From Acinetobacter apis (lineage in GTDB: Bacteria > Pseudomonadota > Gammaproteobacteria > Pseudomonadales > Moraxellaceae): DNA of 41,292 bases. A program made the position numbers and the translations under genes. The stretch covers positions 1 to 41,292 of the forward strand of contig NZ_FZLN01000007.1 in assembly GCF_900197575.1 (NCBI RefSeq), written 5' to 3'. The first letter of the stretch is position 1. Every line of letters starts with the position of its first letter. Of this stretch, positions 19,161 to 27,044 are shown one piece after another. Under the pieces are notes generated by a model. It had not been told where the DNA came from. It did no database searches and saw only the letters and a list, made by a program, of their open reading frames with translations.

Positions 19161-20915
19161 ATGCAACAATGGGCTAGGTTTACGATTATTGGTGCGATAT
19201 TAGTTACCGCGTATGTACTCGTTTTGGCTTGGCAAAAAGACTACGGCAATACAAATTCAACACCAGAAAATACGGCTGTTGTATCAAATGAAGTATCCGC
19301 TGATGTGTCAACCAGTCAAACCAATGTAGCAACAGATGTACCAACTGCAGCAAATGTTGCAGGTAATCAGCCAGCAAATGCTGAAACCACTGCAACAACA
19401 AATCAGCAATTAGTGACAGTTCAAACTGATCTTTACCGCGTATGGATTAATCCAAAAGGCGGAGATATTGTTCGTTTAGAACTGCTCAATCATGATTCAA
19501 GCAAAAACAGTAATCAACCTTTTGTGATGCTTGAAAGTGATAAAAACCGAACTTATGTTGCGCAATCAGGCTTAATTGGTGCCAATGGCCCTGACAGCAG
19601 CAGCAGTGGTCGTCCAGTATTTGAAGTCGAAAAAAACAGTTATACCCTTGTTGATGCACAAGCTGCGGCAAGAACTGTTGGACAAGCAGTCAAAGTACTG
19701 ACCATACCAATGGTGTATAAAACTGCAAATGGTGTAGAAGTTGTAAAAACATATACATTTACACAAGGTCAATATCCAATCACAGTTGACTACAAAGTGA
19801 TCAACCGTAGCCAACAGAGTTGGCAAGGTCAGTTCTTTGGTCAAATCAAACGTGATGACTCAGTGGATCCAGGTAAATCAAGCCAAGGTATTTTCCAATT
19901 AGGAACATATTTAGGTGGTGCTTGGGGTACACCTGATGAGCATTACAATAAGCTTAAATTTAGCAATTTTAATGATGAAAAATTAAACCAACAGGCTCAA
20001 GGCGGTTGGGTTGCAGTTGTACAGCATTATTTTGTGAGTGCTTGGATTCCAGGTACGCTTAAATTGACTCAAGCAGATGGTAAACCATATACAGCTGATT
20101 TGCAGTCACGTAAATCACCAGACAATATGAATATTATTGGCTTCACCTCCCCTGTGATTACAGTACCTGTTGGTACATCAATGGAAGTGAACGCAACATT
20201 CTATTCAGGTCCAAAAATTCAATCTGAGTTAAAGGATTTAGCTGCTGGATTAAACCAAACTGTAGATTATGGTTGGTTATGGCCAATTGCAAAACTTCTT
20301 TTCCTTGGTTTAGAAACGTTCCACAAGTTCCTTGGCAATTGGGGCTGGTCAATTATTTTACTCACGGTTGTGGTTAAAATGATTCTTTGGCCTTTGTCCG
20401 CAAAAAGCTATCGTTCCATGGCCAAAATGCGTGTTATTGCACCTGAAATGCAACGTATGAAAGAAGAGTTTGGTGAAGACCGTATGCGCTTCTCTCAAGA
20501 AATGATGGCATTGTATAAGCGTGAAGGTGTTAACCCACTGTCAGGCTGTTTACCACTTTTCTTACAAATGCCAATTTTCCTTGCATTATATTGGGTGTTA
20601 ATGGAGAGTGTTGAGCTTCGTCATGCGCCATGGTTAGGTTGGATTCAAGATTTAGCAGCAATGGATCCGTGGTTTATTTTGCCATTACTGATGGGTGTAA
20701 CCATGTATGTACAGCAAATGTTGAACCCACAGCCAAACGACCCGATGCAGGCAAAAGTATTCCGCTTAATGCCAATTATCTTTACTGTATTCATGCTGTT
20801 CTTCCCTGCAGGCTTGGTTTTATACTGGATTGTGAACAACAGTATTACTATTTTGCAGCAGTGGTTTATTGCACAGAATGTTAAAAAAGAGAAAGAAGCT
20901 GTTGCTGAAAGTTGA
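19161..20915 (+). CDS. yidC: Membrane protein insertase YidC
   Basis: The inner-membrane insertase, 584 aa, working alone or with SecYEG. The N-terminal membrane anchor (about 5-25) is followed by an N/T/A/Q-rich linker (30-90), the large periplasmic domain (about 90-355), then five membrane segments. The conserved core has WGWSIILLTVVVKMILWPLS, the cytoplasmic hairpin MKEEFGEDRMRFSQEMMALYKREGVNP and LPLFLQMPIFLALYW. GGGG precedes the ATG at 19161. A strong terminator follows. Confidence 0.98.
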   Translation: MQQWARFTIIGAILVTAYVLVLAWQKDYGNTNSTPENTAVVSNEVSADVSTSQTNVATDVPTAANVAGNQPANAETTATTNQQLVTVQTDLYRVWINPKGGDIVRLELLNHDSSKNSNQPFVMLESDKNRTYVAQSGLIGANGPDSSSSGRPVFEVEKNSYTLVDAQAAARTVGQAVKVLTIPMVYKTANGVEVVKTYTFTQGQYPITVDYKVINRSQQSWQGQFFGQIKRDDSVDPGKSSQGIFQLGTYLGGAWGTPDEHYNKLKFSNFNDEKLNQQAQGGWVAVVQHYFVSAWIPGTLKLTQADGKPYTADLQSRKSPDNMNIIGFTSPVITVPVGTSMEVNATFYSGPKIQSELKDLAAGLNQTVDYGWLWPIAKLLFLGLETFHKFLGNWGWSIILLTVVVKMILWPLSAKSYRSMAKMRVIAPEMQRMKEEFGEDRMRFSQEMMALYKREGVNPLSGCLPLFLQMPIFLALYWVLMESVELRHAPWLGWIQDLAAMDPWFILPLLMGVTMYVQQMLNPQPNDPMQAKVFRLMPIIFTVFMLFFPAGLVLYWIVNNSITILQQWFIAQNVKKEKEAVAES

Positions 20916-20938
20916 TTAATCATTTTTAGCACATCTAT

Positions 20939-20976
20939 AAAACCGCTTGAGCATGGTATGCTTAAGCGGTTTTTTT
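20939..20976 (+). terminator. Rho-independent terminator after yidC
   Basis: AAACCGCTTGAGCAT and ATGCTTAAGCGGTTT form a 15-bp stem (one wobble pair) with loop GGT, then a run of T. It closes the rpmH-yidC unit. Confidence 0.9.
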
Positions 20977-20996
20977 GTAGATGAGAATAAGGTTCA

Positions 20997-22352
20997 ATGA
21001 AAACTCTAACAACGATTGCTGCAATTGCTACACCGCCAGGTAAAGGTGGTGTTGGTGTTATTCGTTTATCTGGACCTAAAGCCTATTTAATTGCTGAACA
21101 GCTGACCCAAAAGCCGTTGCCAAAGCAAAGAATGGCAGCATTTCGTCAGTTCTTTGATCATCAGCAACGTGTGTTAGATGAAGGGTTAATTATTTGCTTT
21201 GCTACGCCTGCATCGTTCACAGGTGAGGATGTTGTCGAGATTCAAGGTCATGGTGGCCCTGTGATCCAAAATACGCTGTTAGAGCGTGTTTTAGAGCTTG
21301 GCGCAACAGCAGCGAAAGCGGGTGAATTTTCACTACGCGCATTTGAAAATAATAAATTAGACCTCGTGCAAGCGGAAGCGATTGCCGATTTAATTGATGC
21401 AACTTCTCAAGCTGCAGCCCGATCCGCGGTACGCTCTTTACAAGGTGACTTTTCAAAACGGATTCAAACTGTTTTAGAGCAGCTTATTCATTTGCGATTG
21501 CATGTAGAAGCAGCCATTGACTTTCCAGAAGAAGAAATCGATTTTTTAGCAGATGGTAAAATATTAAATTTATTAAAAGGCGTACAAAACGCAATTTCAA
21601 GCGTACAAAAAACCGCTCGGCAAGGTCAGTTACTGCGAGAAGGTTTGCAAGTTGTTATTGCAGGAAAACCCAATGCAGGAAAGTCGAGTTTATTAAATGC
21701 TTTGGCAGGCAATGAGCGCGCGATTGTAACGGATATTGCAGGAACCACGCGTGACACATTGCATGAAAAAATCACATTAAATGGCTTGCCGATTACTTTA
21801 ACTGATACTGCAGGATTAAGAGAAACTGTTGATATTGTTGAAAAAGAAGGTATACGCCGTGCAATTAAAGAAATTAATCAGGCTGATTTACTGCTGTTGG
21901 TATATGACTTAAATACGGATGATGATCCCCTGTTACTTGCGCAACATTATTTCTTAGATGATCAAGCCCCTGCTCGTTTAATACTAATTGGTAACAAATG
22001 TGATTTAACTACAGATGCATTTCATGTGGGGAGTTATGAGGGGTATCGTCATATCTCAGTATCTGCAACTGAAGGTTTAGGTATGGAGCAATTGATTAAC
22101 ACCATCACAGATCATGTCGGCTTTCAGCCTGAAGAAGATACCTTTATTGCAAGAACACGTCATTTAGATGCAATGCGTCGTACACAAGAGCATTTGGTTG
22201 ATGCACATGAACAACTGACAGACTATCAAGCAGGTGAATTGGTGGCTGAATCTTTGCGTTTAGCACAAAATTCGCTCAGTGAAATTACAGGTGACTTCAC
22301 AGCTGATGATTTACTTGGAAAAATCTTTGGTTCATTTTGTATTGGTAAATAA
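20997..22352 (+). CDS. mnmE: tRNA modification GTPase MnmE
   Basis: With MnmG this GTPase makes the carboxymethylaminomethyl modification at U34 of certain tRNAs. The 451-aa protein has the N-terminal folate-binding domain (TIAAIATPPGKGGVGVIRLSG), the central helices, an inserted G domain with GKPNAGKSS, the TTR switch, DTAGLR and NKCD, and the C-terminal catalytic CIGK. Its start at 20997 lies about 20 bp after the yidC terminator; a parS follows its stop. Confidence 0.98.
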   Translation: MKTLTTIAAIATPPGKGGVGVIRLSGPKAYLIAEQLTQKPLPKQRMAAFRQFFDHQQRVLDEGLIICFATPASFTGEDVVEIQGHGGPVIQNTLLERVLELGATAAKAGEFSLRAFENNKLDLVQAEAIADLIDATSQAAARSAVRSLQGDFSKRIQTVLEQLIHLRLHVEAAIDFPEEEIDFLADGKILNLLKGVQNAISSVQKTARQGQLLREGLQVVIAGKPNAGKSSLLNALAGNERAIVTDIAGTTRDTLHEKITLNGLPITLTDTAGLRETVDIVEKEGIRRAIKEINQADLLLLVYDLNTDDDPLLLAQHYFLDDQAPARLILIGNKCDLTTDAFHVGSYEGYRHISVSATEGLGMEQLINTITDHVGFQPEEDTFIARTRHLDAMRRTQEHLVDAHEQLTDYQAGELVAESLRLAQNSLSEITGDFTADDLLGKIFGSFCIGK

Positions 22353-22372
22353 CTCTATGATATAGACCATGA

Positions 22373-22388
22373 TGTTTCACGTGAAACA
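22373..22388. other. parS centromere site 3
   Basis: TGTTTCACGTGAAACA is a perfect palindromic parS, 20 bp after the mnmE stop and about 4.4 kb right of oriC. It is the best match of the three sites. Confidence 0.92.
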
Positions 22389-22459
22389 TTATGGTTATTC
22401 AGCGAAAAACCACATGAGTTCAAATGCCAAATCATAGATGATGTTTAACATGGTGAGAT

Positions 22460-23179
22460 ATGAAAAAAACAATTTTAGGAAAGTTCTGCGCTATTGTGGC
22501 TACGTTGATGGCAATTCATTCGACCTATGCAGCAGACAGTACATTGGCACAGCAATTAAAAACGCAGTATCCAAATTTAGATTTTAAAAATATTCAGCCA
22601 ACTGAAGTCAAACAACTCTATAGCGCCACATTAGATGATCAAATTGTTTATTTAGATCCCACAGGGCAATATGTCATTTTAGGTTCTATGATTCGTCTAA
22701 AAGATCAGAAGAATTTGACCAAAGCATTAAGCATGTCAATCAATAAAATAGATTGGTCAAGTCTACCTTTAAACGATGCTATTCAAACAGTTAAAGGCAA
22801 TGGGCAGCGAAAAATAGCAGTTTTTTCTGATCCATACTGCCCATACTGTAAACGATTGGAAGCAGAGCTTGCACAGCTCAGTGATGTGACTATTTATACT
22901 TTTATATTTCCAATTCGACAACAGTCAATTGCACCTGCACAGCGTGTTTGGTGTAGTGCAAATAAAGCTTATGCTTGGAATCGATTGATTACACAAGGCA
23001 TTTTACCTCAAGCAAATGCCAACTGTAGCCATCCAATTGATCGAAACTTAACTTTGGGTCGTAAACTTGGAATTGATGGAACACCAGGAATTATTTTTTC
23101 AAATGGTATGAAAAGTATGGGCTATATGTCAAAACAGGACATTGAAAACACATTAAAAGAGATACAAGCGAGTAAATAA
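22460..23179 (+). CDS. dsbC: Periplasmic thiol:disulfide interchange protein DsbC
   Basis: A disulfide isomerase/thioredoxin-fold protein of 239 aa. The signal peptide probably ends at about residue 24 (STYA-ADST). The N-terminal dimerisation region (about 30-95) is followed by the thioredoxin domain with active-site CPYC (Cys127, Cys130) and the cis-proline loop GTPG. Two further cysteines (RVWCSANK and ANCSH) match the structural pair of DsbC. GGTGAG precedes the ATG. Confidence 0.93.
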   Translation: MKKTILGKFCAIVATLMAIHSTYAADSTLAQQLKTQYPNLDFKNIQPTEVKQLYSATLDDQIVYLDPTGQYVILGSMIRLKDQKNLTKALSMSINKIDWSSLPLNDAIQTVKGNGQRKIAVFSDPYCPYCKRLEAELAQLSDVTIYTFIFPIRQQSIAPAQRVWCSANKAYAWNRLITQGILPQANANCSHPIDRNLTLGRKLGIDGTPGIIFSNGMKSMGYMSKQDIENTLKEIQASK

Positions 23180-23184
23180 ATATT

Positions 23185-23211
23185 GAGCAGTATGAAGGCC
23201 TCATACTGCTC
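23185..23211. terminator. Terminator hairpin between dsbC and the GlsB-type gene
   Basis: GAGCAGTATGA (23185-23195) and TCATACTGCTC (23201-23211) form a perfect 11-bp stem with a 5-nt loop between convergent genes. U-tracts are weak on both sides. Confidence 0.6.
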
Positions 23212-23222
23212 TAATTTGCCTG

Positions 23223-23474
23223 TTAATCTTGTTTTGTAAAAAAGCTATAAACAACCAAAATAATAATGGCACCAATTACAGAGGCAATAAATCCTGCTGA
23301 AGAGTGTGCATCATATAAGTTGAGAAAACGCCCTAAATACGTGGCAACAACAGAACCTAAAATACCTAAAGCACTTGTTACAATAAAACCAGCTTTGTCA
23401 TTGCCTGGATGTAAAGCACGAGCGATTAGACCTGCAAAAAAACCAATTAATACGGTGACGATCAAGTTCCACAT
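23223..23474 (-). CDS. GlsB/YeaQ/YmgE-family (transglycosylase-associated) membrane protein
   Basis: A small inner-membrane protein of 83 aa with three hydrophobic segments. The N-terminal WNLIVTVLIGFFAGLIARALHPG with the following GFIVTSALGILGSVVATYLGR is the family signature; the C-terminus is IIILVVYSFF. Members are often induced by general stress; the molecular activity is unknown. A good AAGGAG precedes the ATG. It is convergent with dsbC. Confidence 0.88.
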   Translation of the reverse strand: MWNLIVTVLIGFFAGLIARALHPGNDKAGFIVTSALGILGSVVATYLGRFLNLYDAHSSAGFIASVIGAIIILVVYSFFTKQD

Positions 23475-23601
23475 GGTTCAAACTCCTTATTGTAATTCAT
23501 CAAAATTATTTTATTCTGAGTGTCTTGATTTATAATTAATTATCAGATGATTTCGAGTAAATCAAAGCATTATTTTTGCAATTATATGTAGCATTTTGTT
23601 G

Positions 23602-23631
23602 AATGAGAAGCGGTGATGCCCGCTTCTCATT
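23602..23631 (-). terminator. Terminator after hpt
   Basis: AATGAGAAGCG (23602-23612) and CGCTTCTCATT (23621-23631) form a strong stem just past the hpt stop on the minus strand. Confidence 0.7.
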
Positions 23632-23637
23632 TGGTAT

Positions 23638-24165
23638 TTAAAGACCAATCTCTCCGATAAAAGGAAGGTGTCTGTATTTTTGGTTGTAATCTAAACCATA
23701 ACCAACAATAAAGCGGTCTTCGACTTCAAAACCCAAAAAGCGTACATCAAGTTCAATTTCACGGCGTGATGGCTTACTTACTAGTGTACATAGCTCAATA
23801 GAATGTGGTTGACGTGTTTCTAAAATTTCTAATACTTTGCTTAAAGTATTGCCAGAGTCAATAATGTCCTCAATGATTAAGACATCTTTGCCACGAATTT
23901 CACCATCTAAATCTTTTAGAATTTTGACATCACGGCCAGATACTGTGCCACCCCCATAGCTCGATACTGTCATAAAATCGAGCTCATGTGCTTTATCTAC
24001 TTCACGACAAAGATCTGCCATAAAAATGACCGAACCTCGTAATAAGCCAATTAAAACCAATTCTTTATCACTATTTGCATAAAATTGGCTAATTTGCTCA
24101 CCGAGTTGTTTAACTTTAGCCTGAATTTCATCTGCAGAAATCATCACATTCATTTGAACAGTCAT
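23638..24165 (-). CDS. hpt: Hypoxanthine phosphoribosyltransferase
   Basis: A purine salvage enzyme making IMP (or GMP) from hypoxanthine (or guanine) and PRPP. It has 175 aa. The PRPP-binding loop is VLIIEDIIDSGNTL, preceded by LRGSVIFMADLCRE and FMTVSSYGGGT (flexible loop) and followed by KPSRRE and FIVGYGLDYNQKYRHLPFIG, all typical. An internal ATG at 24147 (MNVMIS) is an alternative start. Its neighbour guaD acts on guanine, so the two sit in the same salvage branch but seem to be separate units, as a terminator lies between them. Confidence 0.93.
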   Translation of the reverse strand: MTVQMNVMISADEIQAKVKQLGEQISQFYANSDKELVLIGLLRGSVIFMADLCREVDKAHELDFMTVSSYGGGTVSGRDVKILKDLDGEIRGKDVLIIEDIIDSGNTLSKVLEILETRQPHSIELCTLVSKPSRREIELDVRFLGFEVEDRFIVGYGLDYNQKYRHLPFIGEIGL

Positions 24166-24189
24166 CGCAAAACCCTAAATCTACGAATA

Positions 24190-24214
24190 AAAAAGGTGTT
24201 GCGTTGCAACACCT
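24190..24214 (-). terminator. Terminator downstream of guaD
   Basis: AGGTGTTGC, loop GTT, GCAACACCT is a perfect 9-bp stem; on the minus strand it is followed by TTTTTTATT. It ends leftward transcription from guaD, about 146 bp past its stop, and blocks read-through into hpt. Confidence 0.85.
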
Positions 24215-24269
24215 CAAATTAGACCTTTAGTTTAAAGCAAAAAACAAACAGATGCATTATTAGATTACT

Positions 24270-24353
24270 TTAGCCCTTTTGACTTTTGTGAGTGCGTGTA
24301 TCACTTTTAAGTAATAAAAGACATGTTGTAATCACTGTAATTGAACCGATCAT
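24270..24353 (-). CDS. Candidate 27-aa membrane microprotein after guaD
   Basis: A short ATG frame starting 7 bp after the guaD stop and ending before the terminator. It encodes a hydrophobic stretch (IGSITVITTCLLLL) followed by a basic, polar tail (KSDTRTHKSQKG), the shape of a single-span microprotein. The ribosome site (AAGTGG) is weak, and the frame is short enough to occur by chance. Confidence 0.25.
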   Translation of the reverse strand: MIGSITVITTCLLLLKSDTRTHKSQKG

Positions 24354-24360
24354 ACGCCAC

Positions 24361-25677
24361 TTAGACTTTATAATAGGCTTCTTTGCCATCAATGTAGGTT
24401 GCAAGCACATTGCGATCATCTCCTAAGGTAAATAGTGCAAAAAGACTGTCTTCAATGTTTTTCTGTTTAGATTGGCGTAATGCTTGTAATTCTGTTGCAG
24501 CAAGATCAAGCACCACAAAATCAGCTTCTTTACCGACGTCAAAATTACCTAGTAGGTGATCTAAATTCAATGCTTTGGCACCACCTAAAGTTAAGTGGTA
24601 CAGCGACTCAAATGCTGACAGCTTATTGCCTTGCAATTGCTGTACTTTATACGCTTCATTGACTGTTTGTAATTGAGAGAAGGATGTCCCTGCACCAACA
24701 TCAGTGCCTAAACCGACTTTGACTTGTTTATCCCATGTTTTTTGCAATGGAAATAGCCCACTTCCTAAAAACAAATTAGAGGTCGGACAAAAAGCAATTG
24801 CAGACTGTGTATCATGCATACATTGCCATTCTTGTTCTTCCAAATGGACGCAATGCGCAAATACAGAGTGCGACCCTGTCAAACCATAATGATGATATAC
24901 ATCTAAATAACCCTCGCGCTCCGGGAACAGATCTTTTACCCATGCAATTTCATCTTTATTTTCGCTTAAATGGGTATGGATATAAACTGATGGAAACTCC
25001 GCTTTTAACTGCCCTGCTCGCTCTAATTGAGCATGCGTTGATGTGGGCGCAAAGCGTGGAGTGATGGCATATAAAGCTCGCCCCTGTCCATGCCATTTTT
25101 CAATCAACTGTTTAGATTCTTGATAAGATGATTCGGCAGTATCACACAATGCTTCTGGAGCATGACGATCCATCATCACTTTTCCTGCAATGAGGCGCAT
25201 ATTAATTTCAGAAGCTTGCTCAAACAAAGCATCAACTGATGCAGGATGAACTGTGCAAAATACAAGTGCAGTGGTTGTGCCATGTTTTAATAACTGATTG
25301 ACAAAAAATGCTGCAATGTGTTTGGCATAACTTGGATCTTCAAACTGTATTTCTGTGGGAAAGGTATAGGTGTTTAACCAACTCAGTAGTTGCTCACCAT
25401 AGGCACCGATCATTTCAGTCTGTGGATAATGAATATGTGTATCAATAAAGCCTGGTACAATCAGTTGATCAGGATAATGCTTAACTTCTACATCAGAGGG
25501 TAAATTGTCTTGATGATCTTGCCATGCACCAAAGCAAACGATTTTGCCTTGTACAGTCATTAAAACACCATCTTCAATGTAGCGGACAGCCTCTTTAATT
25601 TCAGCAGGCTGGCTAACAAGGTGCTGAATATCTAAAAAGCGGCCACGAATAATGGTTGGCTGTGATGAGTCTGCCAT
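24361..25677 (-). CDS. guaD: Guanine deaminase
   Basis: A metal-dependent amidohydrolase converting guanine to xanthine and ammonia. It has 438 aa. Zinc-site motifs appear in order: PGFIDTHIHYPQ (His-x-His), HTHLSEN, VFAHCVHL and GLGTDVGAGTS with the catalytic Asp. The TEMIGAYGEQLLSWLNTYTFPTE segment is diagnostic of GuaD within the amidohydrolases. AAGGT lies upstream of the ATG at 25677. Function: purine catabolism or nitrogen scavenging. Confidence 0.94.
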   Translation of the reverse strand: MADSSQPTIIRGRFLDIQHLVSQPAEIKEAVRYIEDGVLMTVQGKIVCFGAWQDHQDNLPSDVEVKHYPDQLIVPGFIDTHIHYPQTEMIGAYGEQLLSWLNTYTFPTEIQFEDPSYAKHIAAFFVNQLLKHGTTTALVFCTVHPASVDALFEQASEINMRLIAGKVMMDRHAPEALCDTAESSYQESKQLIEKWHGQGRALYAITPRFAPTSTHAQLERAGQLKAEFPSVYIHTHLSENKDEIAWVKDLFPEREGYLDVYHHYGLTGSHSVFAHCVHLEEQEWQCMHDTQSAIAFCPTSNLFLGSGLFPLQKTWDKQVKVGLGTDVGAGTSFSQLQTVNEAYKVQQLQGNKLSAFESLYHLTLGGAKALNLDHLLGNFDVGKEADFVVLDLAATELQALRQSKQKNIEDSLFALFTLGDDRNVLATYIDGKEAYYKV

Positions 25678-25793
25678 AAGAAATGTACCTTAACTGTTTA
25701 GATGAATTGTAGCTGATTTTTTGAAGTTTACGAAAATGATGTGCTGTATGATGCACCACTTATAGATTGATAAATGGTGCATGATCGAGACGG

Positions 25794-26762
25794 TTACTTT
25801 TGCTCTAAGTTTTTACTATAACGGAATGATAAAATAGCGGTAATGGTAAGCACCACAGCAATAAACAATAATGAGAACCAAATTGGCATATGGAACACAT
25901 CAAGCATGAGCATTTTGAAGCCGATGAACAATAAAATAACACCTAAGCCATAAGGCAAGTAATGCATTTTTTCGGCTGCACCTGAGAGTAAGAAGAACAT
26001 TGCTCTTAAACCTAAAATTGCCATTAAGTTTGCACTTAATACAATAAACGGATCATTGGTCACCGCAAAAATGGCTGGAATTGAATCGACAGCAAAAATC
26101 ACATCTGAAAATTCAACCAAAATTAAAACAATAAATAGTGGTGTGAAAAAGAATTTGCCTTGATCACGAACTGTAAACTTTTCACCACGTAATGTTGAGG
26201 TAATTGGTAACTTTTTACGTAGCCATTTTAACAGTGCCATGTCTTCGATGTTTGGGTCGTCTTCTTGTCCTTTTAAGAATTTAAAGCCTGTATAAACCAA
26301 AAATGCACCAAAGATGTAAAGAATCCAAGAGAACTCTTGAATGAGCCATGCGCCAATAAAGATAAATATTGTACGTAAAATAATTGCACCAAGTACACCA
26401 TAAAGTAATACACGGCGCTGTAACGCAGGCGGAATAGCAAATGCAGAGAAAATCATTAACCAAACAAACACATTATCAATAGCTAGAGATTTTTCAAGTA
26501 AATAACCTGCTAAATATTCGAGCGTTTTTTGGTTAGCAATTTCGATACCAATGGTTTGTTTCAAATAAAGCCACAGTCCACCTGCAAAAATCAATGACAC
26601 ACTGACCCATGCAATACTCCAATACGCAGCTTGTTTAATAGATACAGATTGCGTGCCTTGATCTGAGTTTTTTTGTTTGAATCCTAAAAAGTCAATTAAT
26701 AGCATGACAAAGACAATGCCAAAAAAGACAAGATATAACCAAATGTTTCCGATAGAGTCCAT
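25794..26762 (-). CDS. TerC/Alx-family integral membrane protein (probable Mn2+ exporter)
   Basis: A polytopic inner-membrane protein of 322 aa with about nine hydrophobic segments. The TerC signature is clear: LEYLAGYLLEKSLAIDNVFVW with its conserved acidic residues, and the mirrored VLILVEFSDVIFAVDSIPAIFAVT later on. The ATG at 26762 has a strong GGGGAGA, so the in-frame ATG at 26789 is rejected, as it falls at the end of a terminator. Alx-type members export manganese and are under yybP-ykoY riboswitch control, which is exactly the arrangement here (26790-26967). Confidence 0.92.
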   Translation of the reverse strand: MDSIGNIWLYLVFFGIVFVMLLIDFLGFKQKNSDQGTQSVSIKQAAYWSIAWVSVSLIFAGGLWLYLKQTIGIEIANQKTLEYLAGYLLEKSLAIDNVFVWLMIFSAFAIPPALQRRVLLYGVLGAIILRTIFIFIGAWLIQEFSWILYIFGAFLVYTGFKFLKGQEDDPNIEDMALLKWLRKKLPITSTLRGEKFTVRDQGKFFFTPLFIVLILVEFSDVIFAVDSIPAIFAVTNDPFIVLSANLMAILGLRAMFFLLSGAAEKMHYLPYGLGVILLFIGFKMLMLDVFHMPIWFSLLFIAVVLTITAILSFRYSKNLEQK

Positions 26763-26789
26763 ATTTTCTCCCCATCTAGCATCAGGCAT

Positions 26790-26967
26790 AAAAAAACCTT
26801 GACCTGTTGCCAGATGATTTTTTTAATCTTCTGTAACAACATGATCAAGGTCTTGCCTACATTACAGAACACACGATTGTAATGCTCAGATACCGACTTT
26901 TTTCAAAGCGTATTGACGGCAATCTGACGCTTAAACGGGTTAAGCTTGGAGGAGGCTACTCCCCTTG
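26790..26967 (-). promoter_or_regulatory. yybP-ykoY manganese riboswitch with terminator expression platform
   Basis: On the minus strand the aptamer shows the hallmark GGGGAGTAGCC near its 5' end (GGGGAGTAG 26956-26964) and GGCAAGACC near its 3' end (about 26848-26857). P1 can form between CAAGG (26963-26967) and CCTTG (26846-26850). The same CCTTG segment is the 5' arm of a long hairpin whose 3' arm ends CAAGG (about 26797-26801), followed by a T-run (26790-26796). P1 and terminator are therefore mutually exclusive, a transcriptional ON switch driven by Mn2+. This matches the known family upstream of Mn exporters. Confidence 0.9.
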
Positions 26968-26985
26968 TTCACTGCATATATTGTT

Positions 26986-27027
26986 TTGGATGAAATTCAT
27001 CCAATCTGTTATTTAGAATGACAGATT
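26986..27027. repeat. Two adjacent inverted repeats between mpl and the riboswitch
   Basis: TTGGATGAA/TTCATCCAA (26986-27004, one central base) abuts AATCTGT/ACAGATT (27003-27027), which extends inward with ATT/AAT. They lie just past the mpl stop and near the expected promoter of the TerC gene. They could be an mpl terminator without U-run or an operator. Confidence 0.4.
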
Positions 27028-27044
27028 CATATTTTGAATGCAAA

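Noticed and set aside
26763..26789. Upstream ATG at 26789 as the start of the TerC-family gene
   Set aside because: It sits immediately after the riboswitch terminator U-run without a ribosome site; the ATG at 26762 has GGGGAGA and starts the conserved protein.
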